Part shown: positions 25,085-32,883 of the stretch, piece by piece
How the letters are laid out: the number at the start of each line of letters is the position of its first letter
Numbering within the stretch: position 1 is the stretch's first letter
Assembly (NCBI GenBank): GCA_016939365.1
Contig: JAFGHD010000113.1
Coordinates: forward strand, 1 to 34,973
Length of the DNA stretch: 34,973 bases
Reading direction: 5' to 3'
Source of the DNA: Bacteroidales bacterium
GTDB lineage: Bacteria; Bacteroidota; Bacteroidia; Bacteroidales; JAFGHD01
The notes under the pieces: generated by a model
Database searches by the model: none
What the model was told of the DNA's origin: nothing
Seen by the model: the letters and a program-made list of their open reading frames with translations, nothing else
Translations under genes and position numbers: made by a program

Positions 25085-26455
25085 TTAGTTGATCTTCCGG
25101 TTGAACAACAGGCGCCGGCCTTTGACCGACTCATCGAACCGGCCTTCGTGAAAAGCGAGGTGTCCGTTCACGAAGGTATGGGTTACAGTGGACCTGAAGG
25201 AGTGTCCCTCAAGCGGAGACCATCCGCATTTATAAAGAAGATTGGATTTCTCCACACGGGAAGGTCTTGCAGGATCCACGAGTACAAGGTCGGCATGGTA
25301 TCCCTCCCTGATGAATCCGCGGCGATCCACCTGGAAGCAGACTGCGGGGGCATGGCACATTTTTCTGACCACTGTTTCAAGCGGAATCCTCCCTTCATGC
25401 CAGAGATCCAGCATGGCCAGCAGGGCATGCTGTACCATGGGTCCACCTGAGGGGGCCTGTAAATAGGGTCTGTTCTTCTCTTCCAGGGTATGTGGCGCAT
25501 GATCGGTCGCGATCACATCGATCCGGTCATCCAGCAATGCCGACAGCAACGCCTGCTGATCCTCACGTGTCTTCACGGCCGGATTCCATTTGATGCGGTT
25601 TCCCAGCCGTCCGTAATCTGTATTGTTAAACCAAAGGTGGTGTATGCACACCTCTGCGGTGATCTTCTTCCGCTCCAGGGGGACATGATTGTCGAACAAG
25701 GACATCTCCCGGGCGGTCGAAAGATGAAGCACATGGAGACGGGTATGGTACACCTTTGCCAGACCGGTGGCCAGGCGGGTAGATTTATAACAGGCTTCGG
25801 AACTGCGTATCAGGGGATGGGCCTCAGCCGGTATCTCACGGCCATATTTCTCTCTGAAGATTTCCAGGTTCTTCCGGATAGTGGTCTCATCCTCACAATG
25901 AACGGCAATGAGCATCCGGCTTTTGGAGAAGAGGGTATTCAGTGTGTCAATGTTATCCACCAGCATATTACCCGTGGAGGATCCCAGGAAAATCTTTATG
26001 CCGCACACATCCCTGGGATTGGTTCGCAGCGTCTCCTCTGCGTTTTCGTTGGATGTGCCCATATAGAAGCTGAAGTTGGCCAGCGACTTTTCAGCTGCCA
26101 GCTGGTATTTCTGCTCCAGAAGTTCCTGTGTCAGTACCGGAGGGGAGGTGTTGGGCATTTCCATGAAAGAGGTGATCCCGCCTGCAACGGCCGCCCTGCT
26201 TTCTGATTGAATATCCGCTTTATCGGTCAAACCCGGTTCCCTGAAATGCACCTGGTCATCGATGACGCCCGGCATCAGGAGGAGCCCCTCTGCGTCGATG
26301 ATCCCGGCATCACCGATCTCATCGGCACCGATGGATTCATGATTCCTGTCCGCAACTTTGCGGATCACACCATCCTGCACCAGAACATCCCCCTCAAAAA
26401 CCCTTTCTTCATTGATGATCTGTGCATGGGTGATAAAATAGGCAATCGGTTTCAT
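25085..26455 (-). CDS. pyrC: Dihydroorotase
   Basis: Dihydroorotase cyclises carbamoyl aspartate to dihydroorotate in de novo pyrimidine synthesis. This 456-residue amidohydrolase belongs to the long class I type. It has the metal-binding VHFREPG after MPGVIDD (about residues 62-76), the HCEDE and HVLHLSTA histidine motifs, and the C-terminal metal aspartate in ATDHAPHTLEEK (about residue 302). The open frame starts three codons earlier with GTG at 26464; ATG 26455 is preferred and gives MKPIAYF. It lies 54 bp after a GT2 gene and is followed closely by a lipoprotein gene. Confidence 0.94.
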   Translation of the reverse strand: MKPIAYFITHAQIINEERVFEGDVLVQDGVIRKVADRNHESIGADEIGDAGIIDAEGLLLMPGVIDDQVHFREPGLTDKADIQSESRAAVAGGITSFMEMPNTSPPVLTQELLEQKYQLAAEKSLANFSFYMGTSNENAEETLRTNPRDVCGIKIFLGSSTGNMLVDNIDTLNTLFSKSRMLIAVHCEDETTIRKNLEIFREKYGREIPAEAHPLIRSSEACYKSTRLATGLAKVYHTRLHVLHLSTAREMSLFDNHVPLERKKITAEVCIHHLWFNNTDYGRLGNRIKWNPAVKTREDQQALLSALLDDRIDVIATDHAPHTLEEKNRPYLQAPSGGPMVQHALLAMLDLWHEGRIPLETVVRKMCHAPAVCFQVDRRGFIREGYHADLVLVDPARPSRVEKSNLLYKCGWSPLEGHSFRSTVTHTFVNGHLAFHEGRFDESVKGRRLLFNRKIN

Positions 26456-26509
26456 ATTGATCACCCTGTTTGCATCCGGGTGGCAGGCGAATATAAGAAA
26501 AAGATGTGT

Positions 26510-27250
26510 TCAGCCCTTCCGGGGTCTGATTTTTCCGGTCAGACTCCTGAACCTCAGCTCCATGACACCAAAAATGGCTTCTCTGAAGATGCTCTTGTTC
26601 ATCTTGGATTCCCCTTCGGTCCGGTCGGTAAAGATGATGGGCACCTCCACGATGTGAAATCCCAGTTTCCATGCAGTGAACTTCATCTCGATCTGGAAAG
26701 CATATCCGGTAAATTTGATCCGGTCCAGGTCGATGGTGTCAAGCACCTTACGGGAATAGCATTTGAAGCCTGCCGTTGTGTCGCGGACCTTCATCCGCGT
26801 CACCATACGTACATAGACCGAAGCAAAATAGGACATCAGTATCCTTCCCATCGGCCAGTTCACCACGTTCACACCATTGATATACCGGGAACCGATCGAC
26901 AGGTCTGCTCCTCCAAGTGCGCAGGCCTCATACAGCCTCACCAGGTCATCCGGATTATGCGAAAAATCGGCATCCATCTCGAAAACATACCCATAATTCC
27001 TCCGGAGTGCCCATTTGAAGCCATGGATATAAGCTGTTCCCAGGCCCAGTTTTCCTTTCCGCTCCTCCATAAAAATTCGTCCGGGAAATTCCTGCATCAA
27101 TCCCCTGACGATGTCTGCCGTTCCATCTGGTGAATTGTCCTCTACAATAAGAATATCAAATCCTTTCTCAATGGAACACACCTTCCGGATGATCTTCCCG
27201 ATGTTCTCCTTCTCGTTGTAGGTAGGTATGATAACCAGGCTGTCGTTCAA
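26510..27250 (-). CDS. Polyprenol monophosphomannose synthase-like GT2
   Basis: This 246-residue GT2 enzyme resembles DPM1/Ppm1, which transfer mannose from GDP-mannose to a polyprenyl phosphate. The signatures are VIIPTYNEKENIGKII at the N-terminus, VEDNSPDGTADIV, the metal-binding DADFSHNPDDL (about 92-102), GSRYINGVNVVNWPMGR and RDTTAGFKCYSRKVL. The C-terminal membrane GtrA-like segment of some relatives is absent, as in the soluble type. The product would be a lipid-linked sugar donor for glycosylation at the periplasmic face. It follows the DUF5689 lipoprotein gene by 64 bp, with a hairpin in the gap, and precedes pyrC. Confidence 0.88.
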   Translation of the reverse strand: MNDSLVIIPTYNEKENIGKIIRKVCSIEKGFDILIVEDNSPDGTADIVRGLMQEFPGRIFMEERKGKLGLGTAYIHGFKWALRRNYGYVFEMDADFSHNPDDLVRLYEACALGGADLSIGSRYINGVNVVNWPMGRILMSYFASVYVRMVTRMKVRDTTAGFKCYSRKVLDTIDLDRIKFTGYAFQIEMKFTAWKLGFHIVEVPIIFTDRTEGESKMNKSIFREAIFGVMELRFRSLTGKIRPRKG

Positions 27251-27282
27251 GATGTTTCGGTTTTGTTCGTTTCACCATCAGG

Positions 27283-27309
27283 GGAATGTGAATCAATCGG
27301 GCACATTCC
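27283..27309. other. Hairpin between DUF5689 gene and GT2 gene
   Basis: GGAATGTG (27283-27290) and CACATTCC (27302-27309) form a perfect 8-bp stem with an 11-nt loop. No T tract follows on either strand, so it is at best a weak terminator or an mRNA processing/stability element after the DUF5689 stop. Confidence 0.4.
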
Positions 27310-27314
27310 GGGCA

Positions 27315-29123
27315 TTACTGGTCTTCCAGGATGACATCATCGACCATATATGTGGTTGTCTCTGTCGTTTCATTACCCTGAAACAGGAACCCTACATAGG
27401 CTACCCCTGAAAACTCCGACAGGGAGATGTTTCCGGAGGGAACCCACTGGCTGTACGGGGTAAATTGACCGGCCAGGTTGCAGGTCAGAGGTGTCCATGT
27501 AGCAGAGGCAGGGTCGGTGCCGTTGAAATCGTTCGAAATCCAAAGGCTAAGGCCGTCATGTACCCAGTATTGTTGTGCGGAACTGAAAGTGAAGACCGGG
27601 TTGGTCATGGCATCGAGATTGATGGGTGGGGTGATGAGCCACATGGCATTGTCTCCGCCGGAACCCACCGAACGGCCTGCAGCACAAATGTTTCCCGACA
27701 ACTCTTTCCCCTGCCACCTCCGGGTGCCGGTCTGGGCCATGTTGTACCAACCGGTCAAGGTGATATCCTGTCCGGCGGTCTCGCTGCCGAAGTCCTCGTC
27801 GAGTGAGGTGACCGGTCCGCCACCACTGCCTGTTATTACGATCACGTCGTCGATCTGGATGGATGTGGAAGCTTCATTGCTTCCCTTATATTTGAATGCG
27901 ATGAACACATTGCCGGTGAAACTCGAAAGGGATATCTCTCCGGATGCGATCCATTCGTAGTTGGGGCTGGAGGCGTCGGGCAGCACCGCATCAAGCTCTG
28001 TCCACGTAGCCGTTCCGACATTTATTCCGTCAAAATCGACGGAGGCAAGGACAGTGACCGGGTCGAAGGATGAGTGCAACCAGTAAGCCTGGGCACAGTT
28101 GAAGGTAAGAACCTTGTTGCCCTCTGTATTGATGACCGGTGGTGTGATGAGCCAGGTCTCCATATCTGTAAGCCCGGAATTGTACCCTGTGGCCTGGGCA
28201 TAACGTTCCTCATTATACTCCTTGCCCTGCCATCTCCTGTCACCTGACACCACCAGGTTGTTCCAGCCTGAAATGGAAATATCGGTATAGTTGGCGGCAT
28301 TGTCGAAATGTTCCTCTAAGGTTTCCACCGGTTGTACATTGGTACCGCAACGCTCACCGGTCATATCGATCTCCTCGGTCCTCCTTATATAGAGCTGGAT
28401 ATCGCCGCTGTAAATGGATGCAACAGCTATAATGGAACCATTACCCTCGGGAACAAGCTGATCGGCGAATTTGGCATAGCCGCTTGTTCTTACGATGATG
28501 CTGTTCAACCCGTCACAATTCTCAATATTCCAGTTCACGGAAGTCAGATTCGCAGCGTCGGCATATGTGTTTCCCAGGGCGCTGCTTACGAACTGCACGC
28601 CTTCCAGTCTGATCAGTTGTGACTGGTACTGGTCAGTAAGCAGTTCACTGTATGCCACCAGCTTCGGTTCCACAACAATTCCGGTCTGTTGCTTGATAAC
28701 GTTGTAGTCCACATCCACGGAGTCAACCTGCAGCAATCCATTGTAATTGCTGAGTACCAGGTTCTTCAGGTACACCCGGACATAATCCCCTTCATAAAGG
28801 CCACCTGAAGCCATGAGGTGGAGGTTTATCCCTCCGGTGTTGTCCATGACATAGCTGCTCTTGTAAATATTGCCGGACGTCTCATCCATAACTACTGTGG
28901 CATAAAATGACAAATCGCCTGTGAACTTCACAGCGTTATACCCTGCCAAAACCGCATCAGCATAGATTTGTCTGAGGTCGGCAATAGTCAGCAGATTTCC
29001 CTCAGGTATGGTCTGCTCAGGTGGTTCATCAAATTCCTTCTTCACACAGGAGTTAACCACGGCCAGCAACAACAAGGGTAATGCCAGTTTGGAGATTTTC
29101 AGGTACATATGATTTATGTTCAT
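27315..29123 (-). CDS. DUF5689 / choice-of-anchor-J surface lipoprotein
   Basis: This 602-residue lipoprotein has a signal peptide with Cys26. Residues about 45-255 form a DUF5689-like region with two beta-rich OB-fold-like units, including YATVVMDETSGNIYKSSYVMD, GGINLHLM and GDYVRVYL; the second runs from SQLIRLEGVQF to GDIQLYIRR. Two jelly-roll choice-of-anchor-J domains follow, at about 268-430 and 438-602. Each carries a near-identical GW-N---G-RRWQGKE motif (286-302, 458-474). The pattern VVxD..GxIY..xYVxD..GGI resembles OB folds near extracellular nucleases. ATG 29123 is chosen because it starts the lipoprotein signal. It is 26 bp downstream of the TonB receptor gene, suggesting a receptor-lipoprotein pair. 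Confidence 0.82.
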   Translation of the reverse strand: MNINHMYLKISKLALPLLLLAVVNSCVKKEFDEPPEQTIPEGNLLTIADLRQIYADAVLAGYNAVKFTGDLSFYATVVMDETSGNIYKSSYVMDNTGGINLHLMASGGLYEGDYVRVYLKNLVLSNYNGLLQVDSVDVDYNVIKQQTGIVVEPKLVAYSELLTDQYQSQLIRLEGVQFVSSALGNTYADAANLTSVNWNIENCDGLNSIIVRTSGYAKFADQLVPEGNGSIIAVASIYSGDIQLYIRRTEEIDMTGERCGTNVQPVETLEEHFDNAANYTDISISGWNNLVVSGDRRWQGKEYNEERYAQATGYNSGLTDMETWLITPPVINTEGNKVLTFNCAQAYWLHSSFDPVTVLASVDFDGINVGTATWTELDAVLPDASSPNYEWIASGEISLSSFTGNVFIAFKYKGSNEASTSIQIDDVIVITGSGGGPVTSLDEDFGSETAGQDITLTGWYNMAQTGTRRWQGKELSGNICAAGRSVGSGGDNAMWLITPPINLDAMTNPVFTFSSAQQYWVHDGLSLWISNDFNGTDPASATWTPLTCNLAGQFTPYSQWVPSGNISLSEFSGVAYVGFLFQGNETTETTTYMVDDVILEDQ

Positions 29124-29149
29124 TTTTCTGAATTTATTTCCATGGAACA

Positions 29150-31666
29150 CTATATCCTGAAGGCCAGGTTCAGGAAATAGGTACGGCCATAGAGGTAATA
29201 ATATTTCGGGGGAAACTTGTTGATGTCTTTCTGTTCATATCTGAACTGTTCGTATCCTCCGACAACAAGATCCTGATTGTCAAGGATATTACTTACATTG
29301 AGCGTCACACCTATATAATGGCCTTTAACGATCCATGATTTGCCGCAAAAAAGATTGACGGTATATCCGTTGGGTTGTTCAATCTGATCAAGTACAGCAT
29401 TCCATTGCGGATCATCGGTCACAAGGCCTTCCATGGCAGCTTCGGTGCGGCGGTCGGGATTGGGATCCAGGTAGATATCGTCGAAGTAATTCACGTCGAG
29501 TCCGGCAAACCAGTATTTCGGTGAATTGTATTTCACTCCGCCGGAGACGGCTGTCTGGGGCATACCCCCGACCTTATAGTTTTTGAGGTAGACACGCCTG
29601 TTTTCAGCAAGGAGTTCGGAGTTATTGTCCTGGGTGATGGTGGCCAGCGGACGGGAAGAGTAAGTATAATCACCGACAGCCACCACTCCCGTCAGCTCGA
29701 GGGTCTGTGTCAGTTTTCCTTCCGCACCGATCTCGATACCGTAATGCAATTTGTCCACCCCGGTCATCAGGTAGTTCACAAAACTGTTCAGCTCCTCATG
29801 ATAGAAACTCCGGGCATACACCTGGTCAGTGAACTGTGCCCAATATACAGTGATGCGTGATTTCAGATAGGGTGAGCGGTAGATATAGCTGGCATCGGCG
29901 GCCATGACCTTTTCGGTGGTCAGACCTGAAACGGCATAATCACGGGTACGGGGTGACACGTAGGCATTCCAGAAATAGGGGGACCGGCCAATAAAGACCA
30001 CATTGACGCCGGCGAAATGCCTTCCTGTGAATTTATAGGTGTAGCCTCCCTTCAGCCCATAGGTCATAAAGGACTGCTTCTCTGAATCCCCATAGGAATC
30101 ATCGGGAAATTTCCCGTTCTGCATGTTTCCTGTACGCCAGAACTCATTGTAACCGATGGTTCCTGCAAAATAAAACTCGCTTTTGGGATACTTGAAGGAG
30201 GGTTGGAGGAATACGGAATAATCGTTGATATTGGCCACATAGTCATAACCAAACCGGTCATCCTCCCTGAGGAGGCGGTTGGGGTGGCGCAGGTCGTTCT
30301 GGGCCGCTATGGGATCAATGAAGTCTCGTTCGGCAAATTTGTCAACATCAATATAAAAATCACCACCCAGAAGATCTTTCACGGTTTTATAACGGTAGCC
30401 CTTGTACCAGGTCATATCCATCCCGCCGGAGAGTGTCATGTGTTCCGTCAACCGATTCTCGAAGGAGGAGTTTGCCTTAAGCTGCCGGTAGTCGTTACGC
30501 CGCTCTTCCACGATGTATTTGGCCAGCATGCCGGTGACGTTGTTTCCTTCAATGCCGTCCACATTCTCCATGGTGAACAGGTTTTTCCGATTGGCGAAAT
30601 AGAAGAAATCCCAGTCCACCTGCCTGAATTCCTCATCAGTGGTCCACCAGTTGTGATACCTGGCTGCCGTGGCGGGGTCTTCATCCTGGTAATAGCTAGG
30701 CAGGTTGCGGTAATAGTCTGGTCTGGGATCGGCGGCGTCGTACCATTCCAGCGCAGTGGTCCCTCCGCGTCCGAATGAAAAGGAGAGCGAGGAGGTGACA
30801 TTCATCTTCTCAAGGGGATCCCAGTAGTGGCTCAGGATGAACATAGGCTGGTGGTATGCGGCTACACGTGAATTCCTCACCTCCCCGTTCTGGTATCCCC
30901 AGTAAGGATTATAATAATTGGAACCAGCCAGATCATAGGCTTCCTGTGTGGAGATGCCGCTCTGACCACGCTGGGAGGGACTTCCGTAAGCAACCAGTCC
31001 GAGGCTGTGTCTGTTGTTAATTTTGCGCTCGACGGAGAGGAAATAGCCCCAGGCATCGTAAAATGTACCCTCTACATAGCCCTGCTGCGACCAGCGCCGT
31101 GAGGCGGAGGCCGTCACCGCCCACTTATTCTTCATCAGCCCGGTGGAATAGATCATCATCAGCCGGTTACGGTAGGTCCTGTTGGAAAGTGACCAGGTCA
31201 GCTTGGTCTGTTTCCTGAAAAGTGAAGCCCTGACGATCATGTTCGAGATGCCTCCGATCCCGCCGAAGGAATGTCGGGATGCATTGATGCCGGTCTCGAT
31301 CTCCGTGTTCCTGAACGCGTCGTTGAGGCCGCCCCAGCGGCCATAATACACCCTGCCGGTCTCCATGTCGTTCAGAGGTACACCGTTCACCATCACCATG
31401 GAGTTCTCCGAATCAAAGCCACGTACCCTGAACCGGGCCGCACCGAAAGAATAACCCGCAGTTGAATTGAAAATATCATCCGATGATTGCAACAGACCTG
31501 AGATATCCTGGATCTGTTCGTCGTTATCCAGGTCCGTACCGGAAATGTTCACCGTTGGAAGTGAGGTCTCTGCTTTTTCGGTCGAGAGGGCTGTGGTGTC
31601 CACCTGCCCATAAACAACCGGCATCCCTCCCGCCAGAAGCAGGATCAACCACGCACCTCTTTTCAT
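29150..31666 (-). CDS. TonB-dependent outer-membrane receptor
   Basis: This 838-residue receptor has a signal peptide (1-21, ending VYGQ), then a plug domain (about 50-160) with FRVRGFDSENSMVMVNGVPLND split by the start of the barrel. The long beta-barrel ends YYYLYGRTYFLNLAFRI, a typical aromatic C-terminus. It lacks the N-terminal carboxypeptidase-D-like domain of SusC proteins, and no SusD gene is adjacent. The substrate is unknown, but the partner lipoprotein and the divergent nuclease suggest nucleic-acid-derived or phosphorylated compounds. The open frame extends to 31840, but ATG 31666 starts the signal peptide and lies just after a promoter-like element, so it is preferred. Confidence 0.92.
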   Translation of the reverse strand: MKRGAWLILLLAGGMPVVYGQVDTTALSTEKAETSLPTVNISGTDLDNDEQIQDISGLLQSSDDIFNSTAGYSFGAARFRVRGFDSENSMVMVNGVPLNDMETGRVYYGRWGGLNDAFRNTEIETGINASRHSFGGIGGISNMIVRASLFRKQTKLTWSLSNRTYRNRLMMIYSTGLMKNKWAVTASASRRWSQQGYVEGTFYDAWGYFLSVERKINNRHSLGLVAYGSPSQRGQSGISTQEAYDLAGSNYYNPYWGYQNGEVRNSRVAAYHQPMFILSHYWDPLEKMNVTSSLSFSFGRGGTTALEWYDAADPRPDYYRNLPSYYQDEDPATAARYHNWWTTDEEFRQVDWDFFYFANRKNLFTMENVDGIEGNNVTGMLAKYIVEERRNDYRQLKANSSFENRLTEHMTLSGGMDMTWYKGYRYKTVKDLLGGDFYIDVDKFAERDFIDPIAAQNDLRHPNRLLREDDRFGYDYVANINDYSVFLQPSFKYPKSEFYFAGTIGYNEFWRTGNMQNGKFPDDSYGDSEKQSFMTYGLKGGYTYKFTGRHFAGVNVVFIGRSPYFWNAYVSPRTRDYAVSGLTTEKVMAADASYIYRSPYLKSRITVYWAQFTDQVYARSFYHEELNSFVNYLMTGVDKLHYGIEIGAEGKLTQTLELTGVVAVGDYTYSSRPLATITQDNNSELLAENRRVYLKNYKVGGMPQTAVSGGVKYNSPKYWFAGLDVNYFDDIYLDPNPDRRTEAAMEGLVTDDPQWNAVLDQIEQPNGYTVNLFCGKSWIVKGHYIGVTLNVSNILDNQDLVVGGYEQFRYEQKDINKFPPKYYYLYGRTYFLNLAFRI

Positions 31667-31695
31667 TGATTGAAATATCCGTTTTGACAAGGGAA

Positions 31696-31703
31696 CAAAA
31701 ATA
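31696..31703 (-). promoter_or_regulatory. Candidate -7 promoter element of the TonB receptor gene
   Basis: The minus strand reads TATTTTTG (31696-31703), matching TAnnTTTG. It lies 29 bp upstream of the chosen start. The -33 partner is unclear. Confidence 0.5.
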
Positions 31704-31735
31704 GGCAATAAATGAAATCCGGCCTGCTTATTTAA

Positions 31736-31743
31736 TATTTTTG
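31736..31743 (+). promoter_or_regulatory. Candidate -7 promoter element of the nuclease gene
   Basis: TATTTTTG matches TAnnTTTG and is identical to the opposing element at 31696-31703. It lies 33 bp upstream of ATG 31777. No clear -33 element is visible. Confidence 0.5.
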
Positions 31744-31776
31744 CCCCCGATTCACCAAAGGATAAGACATTGTAAA

Positions 31777-32841
31777 ATGATGCCGATAGCTTTCCGATAC
31801 CTGTTGTCCACATTATCGGTCTTTCTGCTGCTGACCCCACAGGTCCGGCTTTACGGGCAATCCGAAAAGAGTTACCATGTGATCTGTGCCGCTTTCTATA
31901 ACCTGGAAAACCTGTTTGACACCATTCTGGACTCTGGGCTCAGAAATAATGAGGAGTTCACGCCGGAAGGTCCGAATGCATGGGATACAGAACGGTATCA
32001 TTCGAAGCTGAAGAAGCTGGCGGAGGTGATCTCCGGCATCGGTACCGGCATGACGCCGGATGGTCCGGCCATCCTGGGTGTCTCAGAGGTTGAGAACCGC
32101 CGGGTCCTGGAGGATCTGGTGAAGGAGCCGGTGATCCGGGACAGGAATTACCGGATCGCACACTTTGACTCGCCCGACCGCAGGGGTATCGACGTAGCCC
32201 TGCTCTATCAGCCGGAATATTTCACCCTGACCAATGCCCGGACATATTCGCTGTATCTGCCTCATGATACGGCATTCCGCACCCGGGACCAGCTGGTGGT
32301 CAGCGGCAGGCTTGACGGAGAGATGTTCCATTTCATCGTGAACCACTGGCCTTCCCGCCGGGGAGGAGAGAAAAGGTCCAGGCCGCTCCGCAACGCGGCC
32401 GGCCAGCTCTGCAGGCATATCACCGACAGCCTGCTGCAACTTAATCCCATGGCGAAGCTCGTCATCATGGGAGACCTGAACGATGACCCGGTCAATCCCA
32501 GCGTAAAGGAACATCTGCGTACCAAAGGCAAGGAGGAGGAGCTACAGGGTGGAGACCTTTTCAATCCCATGATGAAAATGTACCGCGACGGCGTTGGGTC
32601 ACTGGCATACCGCGACTCATGGAACCTGTTCGACCAGATCATCGTCTCCCAGGCACTTCTGGGTAAGGATTACAGCACCTGGAAGATATACGGGGTCAGG
32701 GTATACAATGAGTCCTTCCTGGTACAAAAAGAGGGAGCTTTCACCGGATACCCCCTGAGAACCTTCGCCGGGGGAGTATACATGAATGGCTACAGCGATC
32801 ATTTCCCGGTGTACCTGTATCTGATCCGGGAGGTGAATTAA
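31777..32841 (+). CDS. Secreted endonuclease/exonuclease/phosphatase (EEP) family protein
   Basis: This 354-residue protein has a signal peptide (about 1-28, ending LYGQ) and a complete EEP (DNase I-like) catalytic set: FYNLENLFD (N42), GVSEVENR with E104, RRGIDVALLYQP (135-146), VNHWPSR (188-194), MGDLNDDP (231-238), DQIIVS and SDHFP (340-344). Family members cut phosphodiester bonds in DNA/RNA or phosphomonoesters using a divalent metal. The export signal suggests action outside the cytoplasm. It is transcribed divergently from the TonB receptor with 110 bp between the starts. ATG 31777 is preferred over the upstream TTG at 31741, and ATG 31780 is possible. Confidence 0.9.
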   Translation: MMPIAFRYLLSTLSVFLLLTPQVRLYGQSEKSYHVICAAFYNLENLFDTILDSGLRNNEEFTPEGPNAWDTERYHSKLKKLAEVISGIGTGMTPDGPAILGVSEVENRRVLEDLVKEPVIRDRNYRIAHFDSPDRRGIDVALLYQPEYFTLTNARTYSLYLPHDTAFRTRDQLVVSGRLDGEMFHFIVNHWPSRRGGEKRSRPLRNAAGQLCRHITDSLLQLNPMAKLVIMGDLNDDPVNPSVKEHLRTKGKEEELQGGDLFNPMMKMYRDGVGSLAYRDSWNLFDQIIVSQALLGKDYSTWKIYGVRVYNESFLVQKEGAFTGYPLRTFAGGVYMNGYSDHFPVYLYLIREVN

Positions 32842-32883
32842 ACCGGGAACAAGTCACGGGGTGATTCGACCTAACTTGCCATA

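Noticed and set aside
26207-27133. Plus-strand open frame of 308 codons
   Set aside because: It covers the antisense of pyrC and the GT2 gene, both well supported, and contains no motif.
31741-31776. TTG start for the nuclease gene
   Set aside because: It falls within the -7-like element, and the signal peptide begins naturally at ATG 31777.
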